From Musa acuminata AAA Group (lineage: Eukaryota > Streptophyta > Magnoliopsida > Zingiberales > Musaceae), in the NCBI RefSeq assembly GCF_036884655.1, contig NC_088339.1:27733501-27797500 (forward strand): a stretch of 64,000 nt of DNA. Reading direction: 5' to 3'. The notes under the pieces were generated by a model. That model saw only the letters and a program-made list of their open reading frames with translations. It ran no database searches and had not been told where the DNA came from. Position numbers and translations under genes: made by a program. This document shows, one piece after another, positions 1 through 13,500 of the stretch (within the stretch, counting starts at the first letter, position 1; the number at the start of each line of letters is the position of its first letter).

Positions 1-681
1 GTTGTCTCATTTCATGATGTTTGTGAAGAGATTGCATTTGTTTCAGTTTCTCGGACATTGCCTTCTGGGCTTTTCTACATTCAAGTTCTTGTGAACAAAT
101 AAATCAAAATCTCTCTCTATGGTCTAATAGCTTGTCATATGCTATCAAATATGCATCGTGATACTATATTCATCTTGGTTTTCATTCTTCGTGGTAGGTC
201 AAGTAGAATCTTATAGCTGACATTCTGTGGAATAGATCGATATGGAGCATGAATGTTCATGCAATTATGTCCTCCTATCAATCTCTTTATCATCCCTAAG
301 TATTCTCTTCCAATCTGACACACTTTCCCGCGGCTTCTTTCTTTATCAAATCCATTGTGGCATCAAAATTAGCCCTTTTTTAGTTGCATTTTCAGGAATC
401 TTTTTGTTCTTAACCTATCCTTTTTGAAGGTAAGAGCTAGCCAAATCCACCTTTCTTTTACTTATCTGCAGTGAAGTGGTCCATGAGCTACCAACAGAGC
501 TTCCAGAATTCATGCATTCTTGAGGATTTTTTTTGTGTCTTCCACCTGGTTCATCTGTTCAAGTAACTTGAACACATTTTGCCACAAGTAATCAATGAAT
601 TCAACATCACAAGATGAGTGTCTTTGTCTTTTTCTTTCAGAAAATTCTGTGTTTCCTGTCACCTCAACATCATCCCTGATT
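1..681 (-). other. Possible exons of an unidentified gene running off the left edge
   Basis: Two stretches on the minus strand look like exons but I cannot name the protein. The first, 681 down to 546, follows an AG acceptor and ends at a CAG|GTGGAA donor; it encodes about 45 residues, acidic then basic, with the core DVEFIDYLWQNVFKLLEQM. The second, 87 down to 1, follows an AG acceptor and is open to the window edge; it encodes a Lys/Glu/Gln-rich helix-like stretch (RKAQKAMSEKLKQMQ) that could be coiled coil. Their phases do not join directly, so a further exon between them would be needed. Upstream sequence (700-1020) shows only interrupted frames. It may be a real 3' end or a decayed copy. 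Confidence 0.2.
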
Positions 682-3109
682 CTGCTCATCACCCAGAAAT
701 TGATTCCTCTTTAGCAGAGAAAAGGTTAAATGACTTCCATCAGAAGCTCATGGTATTCACTGAATGATAAACTGTGCCTGGTGGTTCTATCTTTTTCAGC
801 AGTAGTGAGTGAGATTTGAACTCAAGTAGACATTTTTACTCCAGTAATGTTTCCATGAAGTTGTGAGATCTCATGGAGCCTGTAGCTCAACATTCAGTCA
901 AATCCAAATCTTTGTAGGAACATGCTTGTACTGAACAATGAATGGTATCAACTGCTTAGTGACTGTGTCACTTTCCTCTGCAACTTGTCTGATGTCTCTG
1001 AGCATTGTCCTTGAAGCTCATATTGGAATACTATGTTTTGAATGTTTTACCAGACTGCTCTTGGGTAATCAAAATTTTTTTCTTTTAACCATCTGTTGAA
1101 TAATTGAAACAATATTAAACCAAGAAATTAACAAATAATTACTCTGTGATTAGATGAGATTGCATGAGTTTTAATAATAATAATAATAATAATATCTGAA
1201 AAAGAACTGTAGAGTGTTTTCTGAATCTTCTTTATTTTTGTTTACTATCTATTAGATGCAATGCCTCTTGAAAGAGGGTCAAGTTATATAGGAAAATAGA
1301 GCAGAATGTGTGGATTTTGAATTGAAAACAGGTAGAATTTCCCAAGGAGATCAGCATAATGTTCTCCTTAATGCTTCTATTTCCAACTCAAAATATATGC
1401 AAATTGATTCATATGGTATTAAACTTCCATACTCATATGCATGTGTCTTCTCTGCCAGTGGCATGTCCTCTACATAATCTAATCTGAGAATGAAAGATGA
1501 GAAAGAGGTCATAGGTTGGTGTTAGAGAAAGGCTGTGGCAAAAGGCTACTGCATTGGGAGTCTGAAGATGATGCACTAACACTCTTCCCAAACTCCCAAC
1601 ATCAATCTTCATCAACCTATGCTTAATTAGCTTCCCTCATTTGTTTCAGAAATACATGGTACCTGCTTCGAGAACATATTTGGGAGAGGACCATGGAAAC
1701 CCCACAAGAAGCCTTTTGTGGGCAGTGATGGTGGATCTCACAGGACAGGGACAAAAGAGTGTGTGGGGTAGTTTGTGTGTGTGTGTGTGTGTGTGTGGAG
1801 GTTCCTCTTTCTGAAAGGAAGAGTTCGGAGAGCCCACCACCCCATGAGTGCAATGTGGTGGTTTGATTGATCTTTGAGAGTCATGCTTGGAGGACCACCG
1901 AGGGACTTTTGTACTGCTGTCAGGGGGAGTTTTACTGTCTTGTTACTGCATCTTCCTCCGGTGGAGGAATGGCCACTTCTTGTCGCCACAGATCTCTCAT
2001 TGGGAGCTCACCAGGGTTTGTGGGACTGATGGGGGGACTTCTTGCTGAAGAACTCTGCTCTTGCTGAGTGAGAATATGTACTCTTTGCCCTGTTACTGCA
2101 TCATTTTGAGTGGAGGAATCATTGGGAGCTCACCTACCTCTCTCTCTCTCAAAGCTAACCATTCATTGTTTTTTCTCTCCCTTGTCGACAATGAAGTTAT
2201 AGGAAGTAATTTTCCTCGGAACACAGTGCAGGTTGAGTTGGATGCTGGACTAGCATCACTGGCTATGGTTACAAATGAGTATAACTATGCATGTGTGACT
2301 ATGTTTGATAATAGTTTGATCAATATATTTGTCCCATCTAATATATTAAATACATATTTAACCAGCATTTTGCAGGTTATATATATATATATATATATAT
2401 ATGGTGAAGTTACATTTTTTATAATCTAAATTTGGCAAAATCTAGGACAATCTATTATCTAAACTTCAATTATGTCAAAAAAGAGAGAAATCATTTTAAT
2501 ATTATATAATAAAAGTCTGTTATTTCTACACATGTAAATTCCAAAAACAACATATAAACCCTGCAAAATCTAGTATAACATCAAAAAATTCTTATCTACT
2601 AAGATAGTTTAGTCCACAATTCTTACACATACATTTGGATTATATTCTTTACCATGACTAATGTTTCTAAACATGTGTTATGTTCCTCTTGGTGTTGCAA
2701 AGAACTCCTTTAGCAAGTGCTATTATTCATGCTTGATGACAATTACAAACATATTCTGTGATCACAAGTTATATAAAACAGTGTTGCCATCACTTGGAAG
2801 CAAATAGAACCTTTATACCAAACATATTGGTTGCATTTTAAGGTCAAGTGCACCAAAACATGCAAGCTACTATAGAAGAATAGATTGGAACAAATATGTA
2901 CTTGAGTCTGACACATGGTGTTCTAACAGAGGCACCACAATCAAGCTAGCAGATATCAAGAATATACATCTGGTTTGCTCTTCCAAACAACAACATATTA
3001 TTGTCAATCCTTACAGTCCTTTTTATACTCACAAAACCATGCATCCAACTAAATGGCCACACCATCTACTGATTCAACTTCCACGGGGCATCATCACACA
3101 TTGACTAGA
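682..3109. other. Intergenic DNA, no supported gene
   Basis: No conserved protein is visible. It contains a short (TAA)n run (1172-1193), a (TG)n run (1774-1797), a (TA)n run (2378-2402) and a weak internal duplication: the order 'tgttactgcatc ... ggaggaat ... cattgggagctcacc' occurs at about 1942-2011 and again at about 2092-2135. The right end, roughly 2700-3109, is probably the 3' UTR and flank of the LUL-type gene. Confidence 0.5.
1774..1797. repeat. (TG)n microsatellite
   Basis: Twelve TG dinucleotides in a row. It lies in intergenic DNA and creates spurious His-Thr reading frames on the minus strand. Confidence 0.9.
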
Positions 3110-6100
3110 TCAGCATTGTGGCTCTTGTTGCTGCTCCGCTGTGTTGTTAACCTTGATCTCCAGTAGCCGCTCTACCGGCTGCCTGCATATCGGGCATCGG
3201 TTTGTCTGGAACCTGAGAACCTTTGCGCAGTTGCTGCACATGCACTGCAAAAAAGCCAACAAAGGAAAATTAGTTCATGCTAGCAAAATTAAGATTGTCC
3301 AAGATGGCATGCTTTACATTTTTTATGATTATAGTTAGCAAGGTCACAGTGGTTTCAGCTTCCTAGGCTTAATCCTTAAAATTCAGATATTACAAGCTGC
3401 CAGTGTTGTGATGGACGATAAGCATGCCAAACATGCAGCAGAATAACTTGAAGTGACTGATTCCCCGAGTGTAACATGAGCAGATACAGCAAAAAGTATA
3501 AACTTATGATGTGCTAACCTATAAGAAGTAATTAAAAGCCAACTTTTTATTAGCTACAGATATCTAATGCATCTTTATGAGATGGTTCAAATCCACAAGT
3601 AGAAAAGGTAAGTGGATTGAAATTTTTTCAGTAAAAATTTGGTGTGGTGCGAATCCAAAAACTTAGCTTCAGCTAAGTCAACTTGAATTTCAAAATGCAT
3701 AAGCTACATAATGAAAACCAGCTCTCTGAATGGCATGAATGAAAACAATTCAAAAGTGGAGAGAAGAAATTAATTACGCAAATACCTTGGTTTACAACTC
3801 AAACTAATCAAATTTGAATGTCAAGATATTACAAAAATTTTGAATGCAATTTGATTTAATGTACCTTCACAGAAGCTTATTGGCAACATTCATGATATAG
3901 GGGTGGGAAATGCATATCAAAAGTTTAACAGATACAAAAGCAAGTACAAAAGTTTTCCTAGCTAACATGCTGATTTATATAGTTCACCTTCCCATTTGAC
4001 CGAAACTACTTTTTAAATACCATGTACTACCATGGAGCAATGTTAAACGATAACAAATGAACCTAAGACCAAAAGGAAGCAGCAGGATGACTCTGATTTT
4101 TGCCATCAAAACATACACACAGAAGAAATAATGATTATGCTGCCAATATCCATGATATTGCAGAATTTAGAAGCATACAAGGTGAATTAAATTTTTACGA
4201 CGGTCAAAGTCACCATTAACTATTAATGCATTCCTTTCTAACATGACTAACAACTAGCATCCAATCTCTCTATGAACCAAAATTACCTTCTGAACACTAC
4301 TGTTGTTAGATTTCTGGAAAATGTTGGCTATAAAAACTAGCATAAACAAGGACTATTTACAGAGTGAAAACTTTGACTTACCATGTGTCTGCAAGGGAGG
4401 ACAGTGGTATCACGTGGTTCCGAAAGACAAATCACACATTCTTTTCCTGGGTCATTCCCATCAGTGTCATTATCAACCGAGTTCCCTATGCCATAAATCT
4501 CCTGCAGTTCATACCTGGTTTGGTTCACCCACAAGATCTGCTTCACCACACGAACATTATACTCACAGTTCTCTTTCTTCTCAAACACAGCCTGGGTAAT
4601 TTGTGAGTTCGGAATTTCTAATTTCTGGTTCTCACCAACTGGCCCTTGATTACTAGACAGAGAAGCTTCTGCTTTTACAGCAAGGGGATACATACCCAGT
4701 TCTCCCCCTTTCATCAACTCGGCCTCATCAAAAATTGAGAAGTCAATTCCTGTCCCAGATGGTTGCCTGAACCTCTGACCCAAACCTTCCTTGAAAGATA
4801 CTGTGACCGGTGCAAGCAAGTCCTCCTTTGTTGCAGTCACGTCACAATCTGTACCTTCTTTTGCAAAGAAGAACACAGTGATGCTGTTTACAGAAATTTT
4901 ATAAACAACACAATGTTTAGATAAACTATTCTAAGGTATCATTGCATATTAAAATAAGTTACAAATAGGAGATACAGTATGAAGTATAAAGAGGTCATGT
5001 ACTAATAGCGGTATGTATTAGGTTATTATCTTTTAAATTGATCATTCCTGATCCAATAGCACAGGGTCAAAGATCCTATTCTATCTTCAACAAAAATCTA
5101 GGACAAGATGGAATCACCGGGAAAGTGGTGCTAGCGAGTCAATGTCATGGATCATATAGGACAGGACATGGCCTAAAGAATGTGGATCTGAAAGCAGGCA
5201 TTGAAGTAAAACTAGAACCATGCAAGAGGAGTGTGAGAAGGAGTTCGACACTCCATAAGACACTCAAACCTGGCATTTGGTCCTCCATGAGCTCGGCCCC
5301 TTTTCCTTGACTTTTTCCAGAGGCCACATCAGCCTTGGACACTAGCATTGGTAGAGACAACAAGTGCTGAGATTCATGTACAATTGTATTCATTTTTTAC
5401 CAAGAAATTCTTGTTTGACTGCTGTAAAATGTATCTCCATTTTCCTACAGAATGGTTAAATCTATTAATCTACTCACTCAAAGCTTAATGTTATGATTTA
5501 AGTTACAATGATACAGGTGATACTTATATATTTGCTTTTTTCTTTTGTCATGCTTATAGCGTGCCAGGTTATGTGGTGTCAGTGCAGCATAGAAACCAAC
5601 ATGAACTATTCAACGTACTGGCGTGCCATGTCAAGTCGCAACTTCTATCCTCATTCAAAAATCTGATATTAGCAAACTTGAGATTGAGAAATTCTAATAT
5701 AAGGAGACTGAACTTTGTATTCATTTCCAAGATTCATAGAAGCTGAGATTTGTATGTTACACTTCCACATGTCAGTTAAGCGAGCTAGTAGCACACACAT
5801 GAATATGCATACATCTAATGGTTTATATAGGTGTAGAATGGTATTCATGTTTTGAGGCAGCTCTTTATTGAGAGCATCAATAGGGAAGGAAGAGAGAGAA
5901 GTCCATTCTACATCAACTTCTGAACTTAAAAAAGAAGTTATTTATGAAAGAGAAAAGTCAATTCTAATGGAAAATTGGGAAGATTAGGTCATATTCACAA
6001 TAAATATGATCCCATCTTGCTTGATTCTCAACTAAAAGCAGTTTATAGTTGACCGGACCATCCTTTGGTATATAGAAAATTACAGTTGAAGGCAAAGGAA

Positions 6101-7241
6101 TTGCCTTCAACTGTAATTTTCTATATCCTTTGGTACGAGGAGAGGTAGAGTAAGATTTAAAAAAAAATTAATAGAATCTATAAATAAATATTTAAGTACT
6201 CTGAACTTAATTAAACATATGGCTTCTTACCGATCTCAATGACGGAAAAAGATTCATGTAATCAATCAAAAATAGTTATGATTTACGGTATTGTTGTTGT
6301 TGTTGCCGTTCTTGTAGTACAGTTGAAGACATTTTGTTTTCAGGAAATAGTGTTGAACGCATGTAATGAATTATTTATCATTAAGATTATCAGCAAGGTT
6401 AAAGCATGAAGAAAACTCTTGTCAGCTTTACAAGAATCTAAAACTATGTCATCTAACAGTACCTCACAACAAAGGAGAGGTTGCCAAAATACAATTCTTT
6501 TTTGAGCACGCCAAGTTCAACTCATATGGCCATACTTCGTTAGAAATGTTGGATTAATCTCACCAGCAAAGTCCAAAATTTTTTTTGAAGGATATGAAGA
6601 GAAGGGCGTCAAACATATATATATGTACGAGCAATTATTTTCTATAGGCACAAGAAAGGTGGAAAGGAGGAACACCACCTTCCTGCAACGGTGGCATCGA
6701 ACGTGAAGGCCACAAGGAATCGACCAGCGTTCTGCTCATCGGGCTCGACCCTGAGAGTCTCCTTCTTGATATTAATGTCGTTCCTGATGGTGACGGCCTT
6801 CTGGTGCTCAACGTACGTAAGCGGAGGAGGAGGGGGGCCGTATGGCGGATACCTCCCGCCGCCCACCCACCCCGGGTGGTGGGTCGGATACTCTCCATTG
6901 GGCCCGACGCCTCCGCCGCCGCGGTGGTGGTGATCGAATGACGCAAAAGGGGGCACCGGCATCGCCGGTGGCGGCGGTGGATAGTACCCGTACTGGTAGT
7001 ACTGAGGGGGGTTAGGGCCGGGGTACTGCGGCGGGTAAGGCGTCACGGCGGCGAACACGTAGCGGTTGGCGGACGCCTCCGGCGGCTGCTGCGGCTGCGG
7101 CGGTTGTGGAGCAGGCGAAGGGCCGAAAGGGAGCGGATGGTGGTGGTGATGATGGTGACGGCCGGAGTTCCTCCGCCGAACACTACCAACCCCGGCGCCG
7201 TCGCCGCCTCCGCCGTTGCCGCTGCTCCCGGCGTTCCCCAT
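3110..7241 (-). CDS. LUL: LOG2/LUL-type RING-HC E3 ubiquitin-protein ligase
   Basis: Three exons (7241-6679, 4883-4382, 3244-3110) join in phase to a 399-residue protein, close to the length of Arabidopsis LOG2 (about 390). The family attaches ubiquitin to membrane-linked targets; LOG2 works with GDU1 in amino-acid export. Residues 2-8 are GNAGSSG, an N-myristoylation-type start that fits membrane attachment. A His-rich run and a Pro/Tyr-rich region follow. The block [13 protein letters not shown] starts the conserved DAR2 region, which continues through FDATVAG and FFFAKEG. The C3HC4 RING-HC finger is at about 337-375 (CVIC, CRHMCMC, CPIC) with LLEIKVN after it. Introns 1 and 2 are 1795 and 1137 bp. 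Exon 1 is strongly GC-rich. The exact LUL paralogue (LOG2, LUL1-4) cannot be assigned without a tree. Confidence 0.93.
6060..6135. repeat. Perfect 26-bp fold-back with flanking direct repeat
   Basis: Positions 6070-6095 and 6101-6126 are exact reverse complements separated by a 5-base loop (aggaa). The 11-base word atcctttggta occurs just before the left arm (6060-6070) and again across the end of the right arm (6125-6135). The structure lies in intron 1 of the LUL-type gene. Confidence 0.9.
6136..6312 (+). mobile_element. LINE-type 3' end remnant with (GTT)n tail
   Basis: The order of words 'ttaatagaatctataaataaatatttaagtact', 'gaacttaattaaacatatggctt', 'gaaaaagattcatgta' and a final (TTG)n tail matches the decayed 3' ends of L1-type plant retrotransposons that I know, and recurs in related form at 11900-12090. 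It sits in intron 1 of the LUL-type gene. Recognised from word order rather than protein similarity. Confidence 0.5.
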
Positions 7242-7610
7242 TGGGCAACGAAATACCGATCGGGATCAGCTTCTCGCCTCGGCAAAATCTGACGGCTTTC
7301 AGGGATCAAGGAGAAGAACAGTAAAATTATACAAAGATCCGTTCTTGCAGCGATTTGATATCCAATTTAGGCGATTCCTCACAATCCAAACGGGGGTGGG
7401 GGAAAGGAGGAAAGAAGAGGAGGAACGCCAGGATGGAAGCCAGCACAAAACTTTCCCAAATCCACAACATTTTTACAAATGGGTCCTAATAATTTCAGAA
7501 ATTATCAAACAAAGCCCTTTCCCTTTCGGCTTCTAAAGGTTCTATGTGTGAGTCCCCTAGAAGATTATAATTTCCAAAGAGGTCCCTCTCTGGGCGGGGG
7601 CGGGCGTTAC

Positions 7611-7634
7611 CGAGAGAGAGAGAGAGAGAGAGAG
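7611..7634. repeat. (GA)n microsatellite upstream of the LUL-type gene
   Basis: GA repeat about 370 bp upstream of the proposed start codon, in the promoter or 5' leader. On the coding strand it reads (CT)n, a pyrimidine tract common in plant core promoters. Confidence 0.85.
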
Positions 7635-8099
7635 GGGCCTCCATGCAAGATTCCCGAAATGAGTAGCTGAGGGACGCGTCGTCCGGTGGAGCGGATGTCG
7701 AGGAGATGGAGCCCATGTATTTTGCAACAAAATGATGGTGTCTATGGTTTTGATGCAAAAAACATCTGCTTGGATTGATAGATTCGATGAAAGTTAAGAA
7801 TATTCTATCTATTATTATTCCTAAATAATTATAATTTGATCCACTTGTTCGTCAACAATAAGAGCTCTGTCTGACTTCAAGTCAAAATCAGAATCATAAA
7901 ATCTAACTCGCCAATACTAACATGAGATGAGCAATGATGTCGTCAGATTTTGATCATCAATCTGATTTAATCAAATTGATTTAAGAGAGAAAGAAGTTTT
8001 AGTATAGATTGTCACTTAAATGATAGAAAATGATCCTATTTTATATCTCCGATTCGAGCTTAAAAAATAATGTTGGTATCTTGTTTCATTTAATTCGAG

Positions 8100-8800
8100 A
8101 AAGAAAAACATCTATATCCAGTGATAGGGCATACACTAGCGACACACGCCGTCAGGTAGTGATCCACAGCCACATCATCATCGGGGGTCCTATAGAGCCA
8201 AGGTGATAGAACATGTCGGATTCAGATCGATGTCATGCGTGGTACACTGAGCGGTATGATGTTATCTCGAAAAGTCTGAGGTGGTGTCGCTCGCCGTTGA
8301 CTCATAGGATATTATTTCGGAAAGCTCAGGACGATGTCGCAAGGTACATGGCCCCCTTGAAAGCCTGGGGCGATGCCATTTGGCACCGATTTGTGTGGGC
8401 ATCCGACGCCTACATGGTAAGTACGAGTCAACCGCCCCAACGGTCGACGGTCATTAATCGATCGAGTACGATCGACTCTGTACGCATGTATAAAAACTCA
8501 CCCCCTAGTAAGTGTAAAGGGGGGAAAAACTCGAAGACAGAAGGCTAACTTAATATTCGAAGGGGTTAGGTCGAGAAACCTCTCGATCTCGACCTGCGTG
8601 CAGGGATCCGACTATCACACGATGAGATGCCAGACACGGGAAGACCGACGTCCATCTTTGCTACCCGAACGTTAGACCGAACAACCTTGCGCATCTGAAG
8701 TCGAACCTAGCCGTGTATCATCTAATATCTTGCTTTCTCTATTCTCGTAAAAGATTGTATCGTAAGTTTATACGGTAAAACCCCTCAACTTTCAAATTAG
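8100..8800 (+). mobile_element. Possible LTR fragment or solo LTR
   Basis: The base composition is richer in CG words than the surrounding AT-rich DNA. A TATA-like word (gtataaaaactc) at 8486 is followed by a leader-like stretch, and then 'ctttctctattctcgtaaaagattgtatcg', which resembles the R/U5 part of plant Ty3/gypsy LTRs. I could not find matched ends, a target duplication, a primer-binding site or coding domains, so boundaries are rough. Confidence 0.3.
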
Positions 8801-10005
8801 TTGGGCCGATAGTTGTTGATGAAAAAATAAAAGATCTTAAATAGCTTAAGAGTTTAGAATGCTTCCAATAGAAACGTGTTGGAGAGGTTGCTTTTATATT
8901 ATTGGTGTTGTAATCGTGGATTTAATAGAACTTTTTCTTTGAACGTCTTGTTAATGTGACATGTCTAAGTCGATGTTAACTTAATTCAGCATGACGAGTC
9001 CTAATGGATCAAATACAATTATTACATCATTAACCTTCCATTGTGTTTGGGGTTAAAGGTTAACCTGTTCTTATGCATAATGTCCATCTTGAGACCTCAA
9101 TAATTATTTGTATATCTTAAATGGTGTCTCGATGCTTTCTTATTCTAAGTGAATCCACTATATGCAAAGGAATATATTGGTTGCATCCAAAACTTCTGGT
9201 GGACACGTCAAATATCTGGTGTCTTATATCGGGTGGACACATCACATGTAAATGGGTTAATTATATATTTTTATAATTTTAAAAATAAAATAAATTATCT
9301 TATTTATCTTAATATCGTTAATTATATTGAAGGAAAATATAACATATGACACTATGTGCTGGATTGACACAAAAGTAATAGACAAAAGAATAATTTTAAT
9401 ATTCCTTTTGTTTCTAATTATTTGATCAACAAAAAGATAATTTCGTGAAATCGAAAATGGAAGGAATGCTAAAATTTATTAACTTTTTGCTTATCACTTT
9501 CGTGTAGATGTAGTATATGGTATCTATTTTTCATCAATACAACTGATAATGTTAGAACAAATAAAATTATTTATTTCACTTTTAGAATTATAAAGATTTT
9601 AATATAATTTTTTAAATTATAAGAATCATAATACTAATAGGATCAAATATACAAGATAATATATAATTAGCCTTATACAACGAAATACTTTGATTCTTTT
9701 TCGATACTATTTATATTTTTTTATTATGGACGGATGCATCATAAAACACCTTAGTTACATCGAGTGCTTCAAGAATTTTTAGCTAGACAAACGTATAACA
9801 TGCTGGGAGAGACTTTTGTGGCATCATGCATGTTAAACATATATGATCTAGTAACATATTTTTTTTTTATGTTAAGCATATAAATAAACACTTCGGTTTA
9901 TTTATTTTTATGTTCTAAACAAATACACATAAATGGGTCACCTTGATCCAATTGAATACGTTAATTTTCTTTTTTTTATGTGGAAAGAGGCTACTAGTCG
10001 TGTTG

Positions 10006-10210
<205 letters not shown>

Positions 10211-10568
10211 ATATGTTGTCGCAAAGGAATACGTGGGTACAGTGCAACTATTGAAGAGCGACAGCAGATTTGGATAGGTTAGTTGGGTCATACCTAATAT
10301 CCAAATCTAACTACTTTAGGTGACCAAAACAAAACCGCTCATACCTAATACCCTATTTTACTAGGAGGGCAAAAAGTATTTATATCTCATCTCTCTATAA
10401 GAGACAGAATTGTACGAGTTGACTAAAGTTCTTGCAAAACTTTGAGATTAAAAATTTCTTTCGTATGAGAATCCACAACATAATGCTTCCATACAAGCCC
10501 AAAGATCCAGACTGCGAGACAACCCAACTAATAGATCACATCATTTGTGATATGAAAATATTCAAGGA

Positions 10569-13500
10569 TCAATCTGAACCAAGCATACTGTAAAATAAAA
10601 TCCTGATGCATGATTAGCCGATAACTGACTCAGAAAACAATGAACAACAGGAGAATTTCTCACCTTCTGTCAACCAATACCATGGATCGCAGCTCACAGT
10701 TCGCAAAGCTGTGAAACAATAAGTGAACAATAGAAGAAGTCAGATTTTCCATCACAACTAAACACCGTAGCTTGTCCCAATAAAAATCTTAGCCCTTGAT
10801 TAGAAGATACCAACAAAATGATTCCATTAACACTTACTGTTTGCCAATTTCCTCCTTAACAATAGGATGACAGTCGCCACCAAACATTTGTAAGGTATGA
10901 AACAAGAATCCACTATGGCTAACAATAGCAATCTCCTTCTCTTTACGTGTCCACAACCTGAAGTCAACGAGGAAAGTAAGTTGCATCTAGTTTCATTCTT
11001 TCCTCTGTTAAGAGACATTTTATGCTACAAGTCCATTTCTACCGCAACCAAGAACTTCGTTCAGATAAAGTTCAATTTTGTCAGGGAATATAACGGATGA
11101 AGATCTGAGACCTTGAGAGAGCACAGAATAATATACACCTCTGACAGTTTGACATCTTGAAGAGAATAAAGTTTTGCTAAGACAGGTTTCTAATAAACCA
11201 ATTTATGTTATAACTACAAGGTCACTGTAAACTCAAAATGCTAAAGAATGCCATTTTTTATGGATATTACAGAACGACTCCATTTTTTTCACTATATTAA
11301 CTTCTACAAAACACAATATCCTTTTTAGTTTTTCTTTTTCTTAATTAAGCTGTTCTTAAGAAGTGAAGATTGACCAGTAACAAGAAAATAATAATAATTT
11401 ATCAATAAAGTATTGTCTCATCAAAACTTCAATATGGTTCAGCTTGTAAGCTTTTTGGTTTATGCCATGTTGGAAATTAAACAAAATACAATGAACATTT
11501 TATTGGAAGTTCCTTTGTTCCCCCAAAGTTAATTTATTCTTCGGTAAAATCTTAAAATACTACAGTTTGATGTGTGATTATAAACTAAAATGATCTGGAT
11601 AATTTAAAATTAGCATCTTCATAAGAAAAAGAGACCTTAAAAATCAAAGTGAATAAAAGGTGATCATATGTCACAAGATAAACAAAGAGTCAGTATATCA
11701 CTCTCCTAATGAATAGCTCTCAAGAAATGTAATATAACAACACAAATTCACATGTACAAAGCAAAGGAACAACTATTAACATGGAAATGTAAAGAATATT
11801 AATCTTGAGAAGATGATAAATAATAGTTTAAGATGGTATAGAAGAAGTGAAACCTATGTATACGGTCATTAGAAGAAGTGAAATGATTAATGTTAGTGGC
11901 AAGAAGAAAGGCAAAGAAAGACCTAAAAGGACCTTAATAAAATTATAAAAACTATAAATAAAAATTTCAATATTCTAAACTTAACTAAACATATGATTTT
12001 TTATATATCCTAATGACGACAAAAGATCCAAATAGCCGATCCTAAATTATTGAGACTTTCGTCTTTGTTGTTGTTGTTATTAATCTTTCACATCAATAGT
12101 AAAAGAAAATGTTCAAGATACAAGAATGGTAGAGAACTTCCATAAAAACAAATTTATAATTTATATATGAATGAACCATAATTAAAAAACATAAAAATAA
12201 TTGGGCAACAATAAGTATGTAATTACAAGGGCAGGAAGAACAGAGGCAAAGGCGATCAGTAGATTAGTTCATTAAAATTGGTAATGATATTCAGAAGAAA
12301 AGAGGCAATTGAAACTTAAAATTAATCTTCTGTGTGGACAGAACCAAAAAATGACAGTCAATTGTTGTTCATGAAAACTTTTGAGCCCTAAATAATACCA
12401 GTTAATAAATTTCACTCCTCTAGCTGCAACCTCCTCATTGGCCTCTCTGATGTCTGCTTTCCACAAGATGTCTTCATCATTTTCTATCTGAAAAGAGAGC
12501 CCCAATTTAATATAATGTGCCAACAAAGATGAATTTCCACAAAACTTTATCCAATCATCAAATGAACCATCAACAGGATTAAGTACTTGCCAAAGAAAAA
12601 TCAATAGCTGGAAAAAGCTGCCGATACTCGCTTATACTGCTCCTCTTATCACAAGGGTGAACTCCCTGCAATCAGTGTACATCTTCTACATAAGAAAGTC
12701 AACTATCAACTTTATTAAAGAATGACAGTTAATAGAACTCGATATATGTTTCATATAAATAAATTATTCATGTTATATATTAATATTCACTGAATGAGGA
12801 CAGACTCCAAACTGGATCTTAACTTCATAATCAACAAGTAGACTCAACAAAGGGAACTATGATGAATTAGACAATAGAAGTACTCTTGTAAATTGAGCTT
12901 TCAAATGTAACGAATAAAAGACTGAATAAATCATCAACTCATAGAAAGGCAAGGCATACCAAGTGCTCTCGGCAATATTCAACTGCTATAAATGGTGGGC
13001 AGTTCAAACTGGAAATTGCGGGCCGTCGACTCTTCCCAGCATTTTCAACCATTAAGGCTGGTGTGTTATTTACATCGCTTTGGCTGTCACCTCCAAACAC
13101 CCCAACCGCAGTTTGCATTGTCCTGCAATATATTTTTTGTCATTATAAGAGACTACAATGGAGCCACAATTTAACTACATTTTCCAGATGCACTGACAAA
13201 ATATAAACTATGATACCGAAGAAAATGAAACTAACTACACCATAATCAACTCATCCTTGCAGAAACAAAAAGATGATTCAAAGATTTTAATTCATTCATA
13301 TTCCTAACAGAGCATTTTGCTATTGGAATTTGTAATACTGTTGTGAATAACATTCATAATGAGTATCGATAATCCTTATGAAATTTTTAGTACGATAATT
13401 CATAATTAGTAAAGATAATTTGCAATCTCATTTCTAGTAAGAAATTTGGGCTCATCTCAACATCTCATTTCAAAATGTGTGCCTTACACTTGTCCCCTCA

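Noticed and set aside
1623..2067. Several open frames around the (TG)n run, plus a plus-strand open stretch after an AG at 1650
   Set aside because: No frame keeps a recognisable motif, and the longest minus-strand ones depend on the TG repeat (His-Thr runs).
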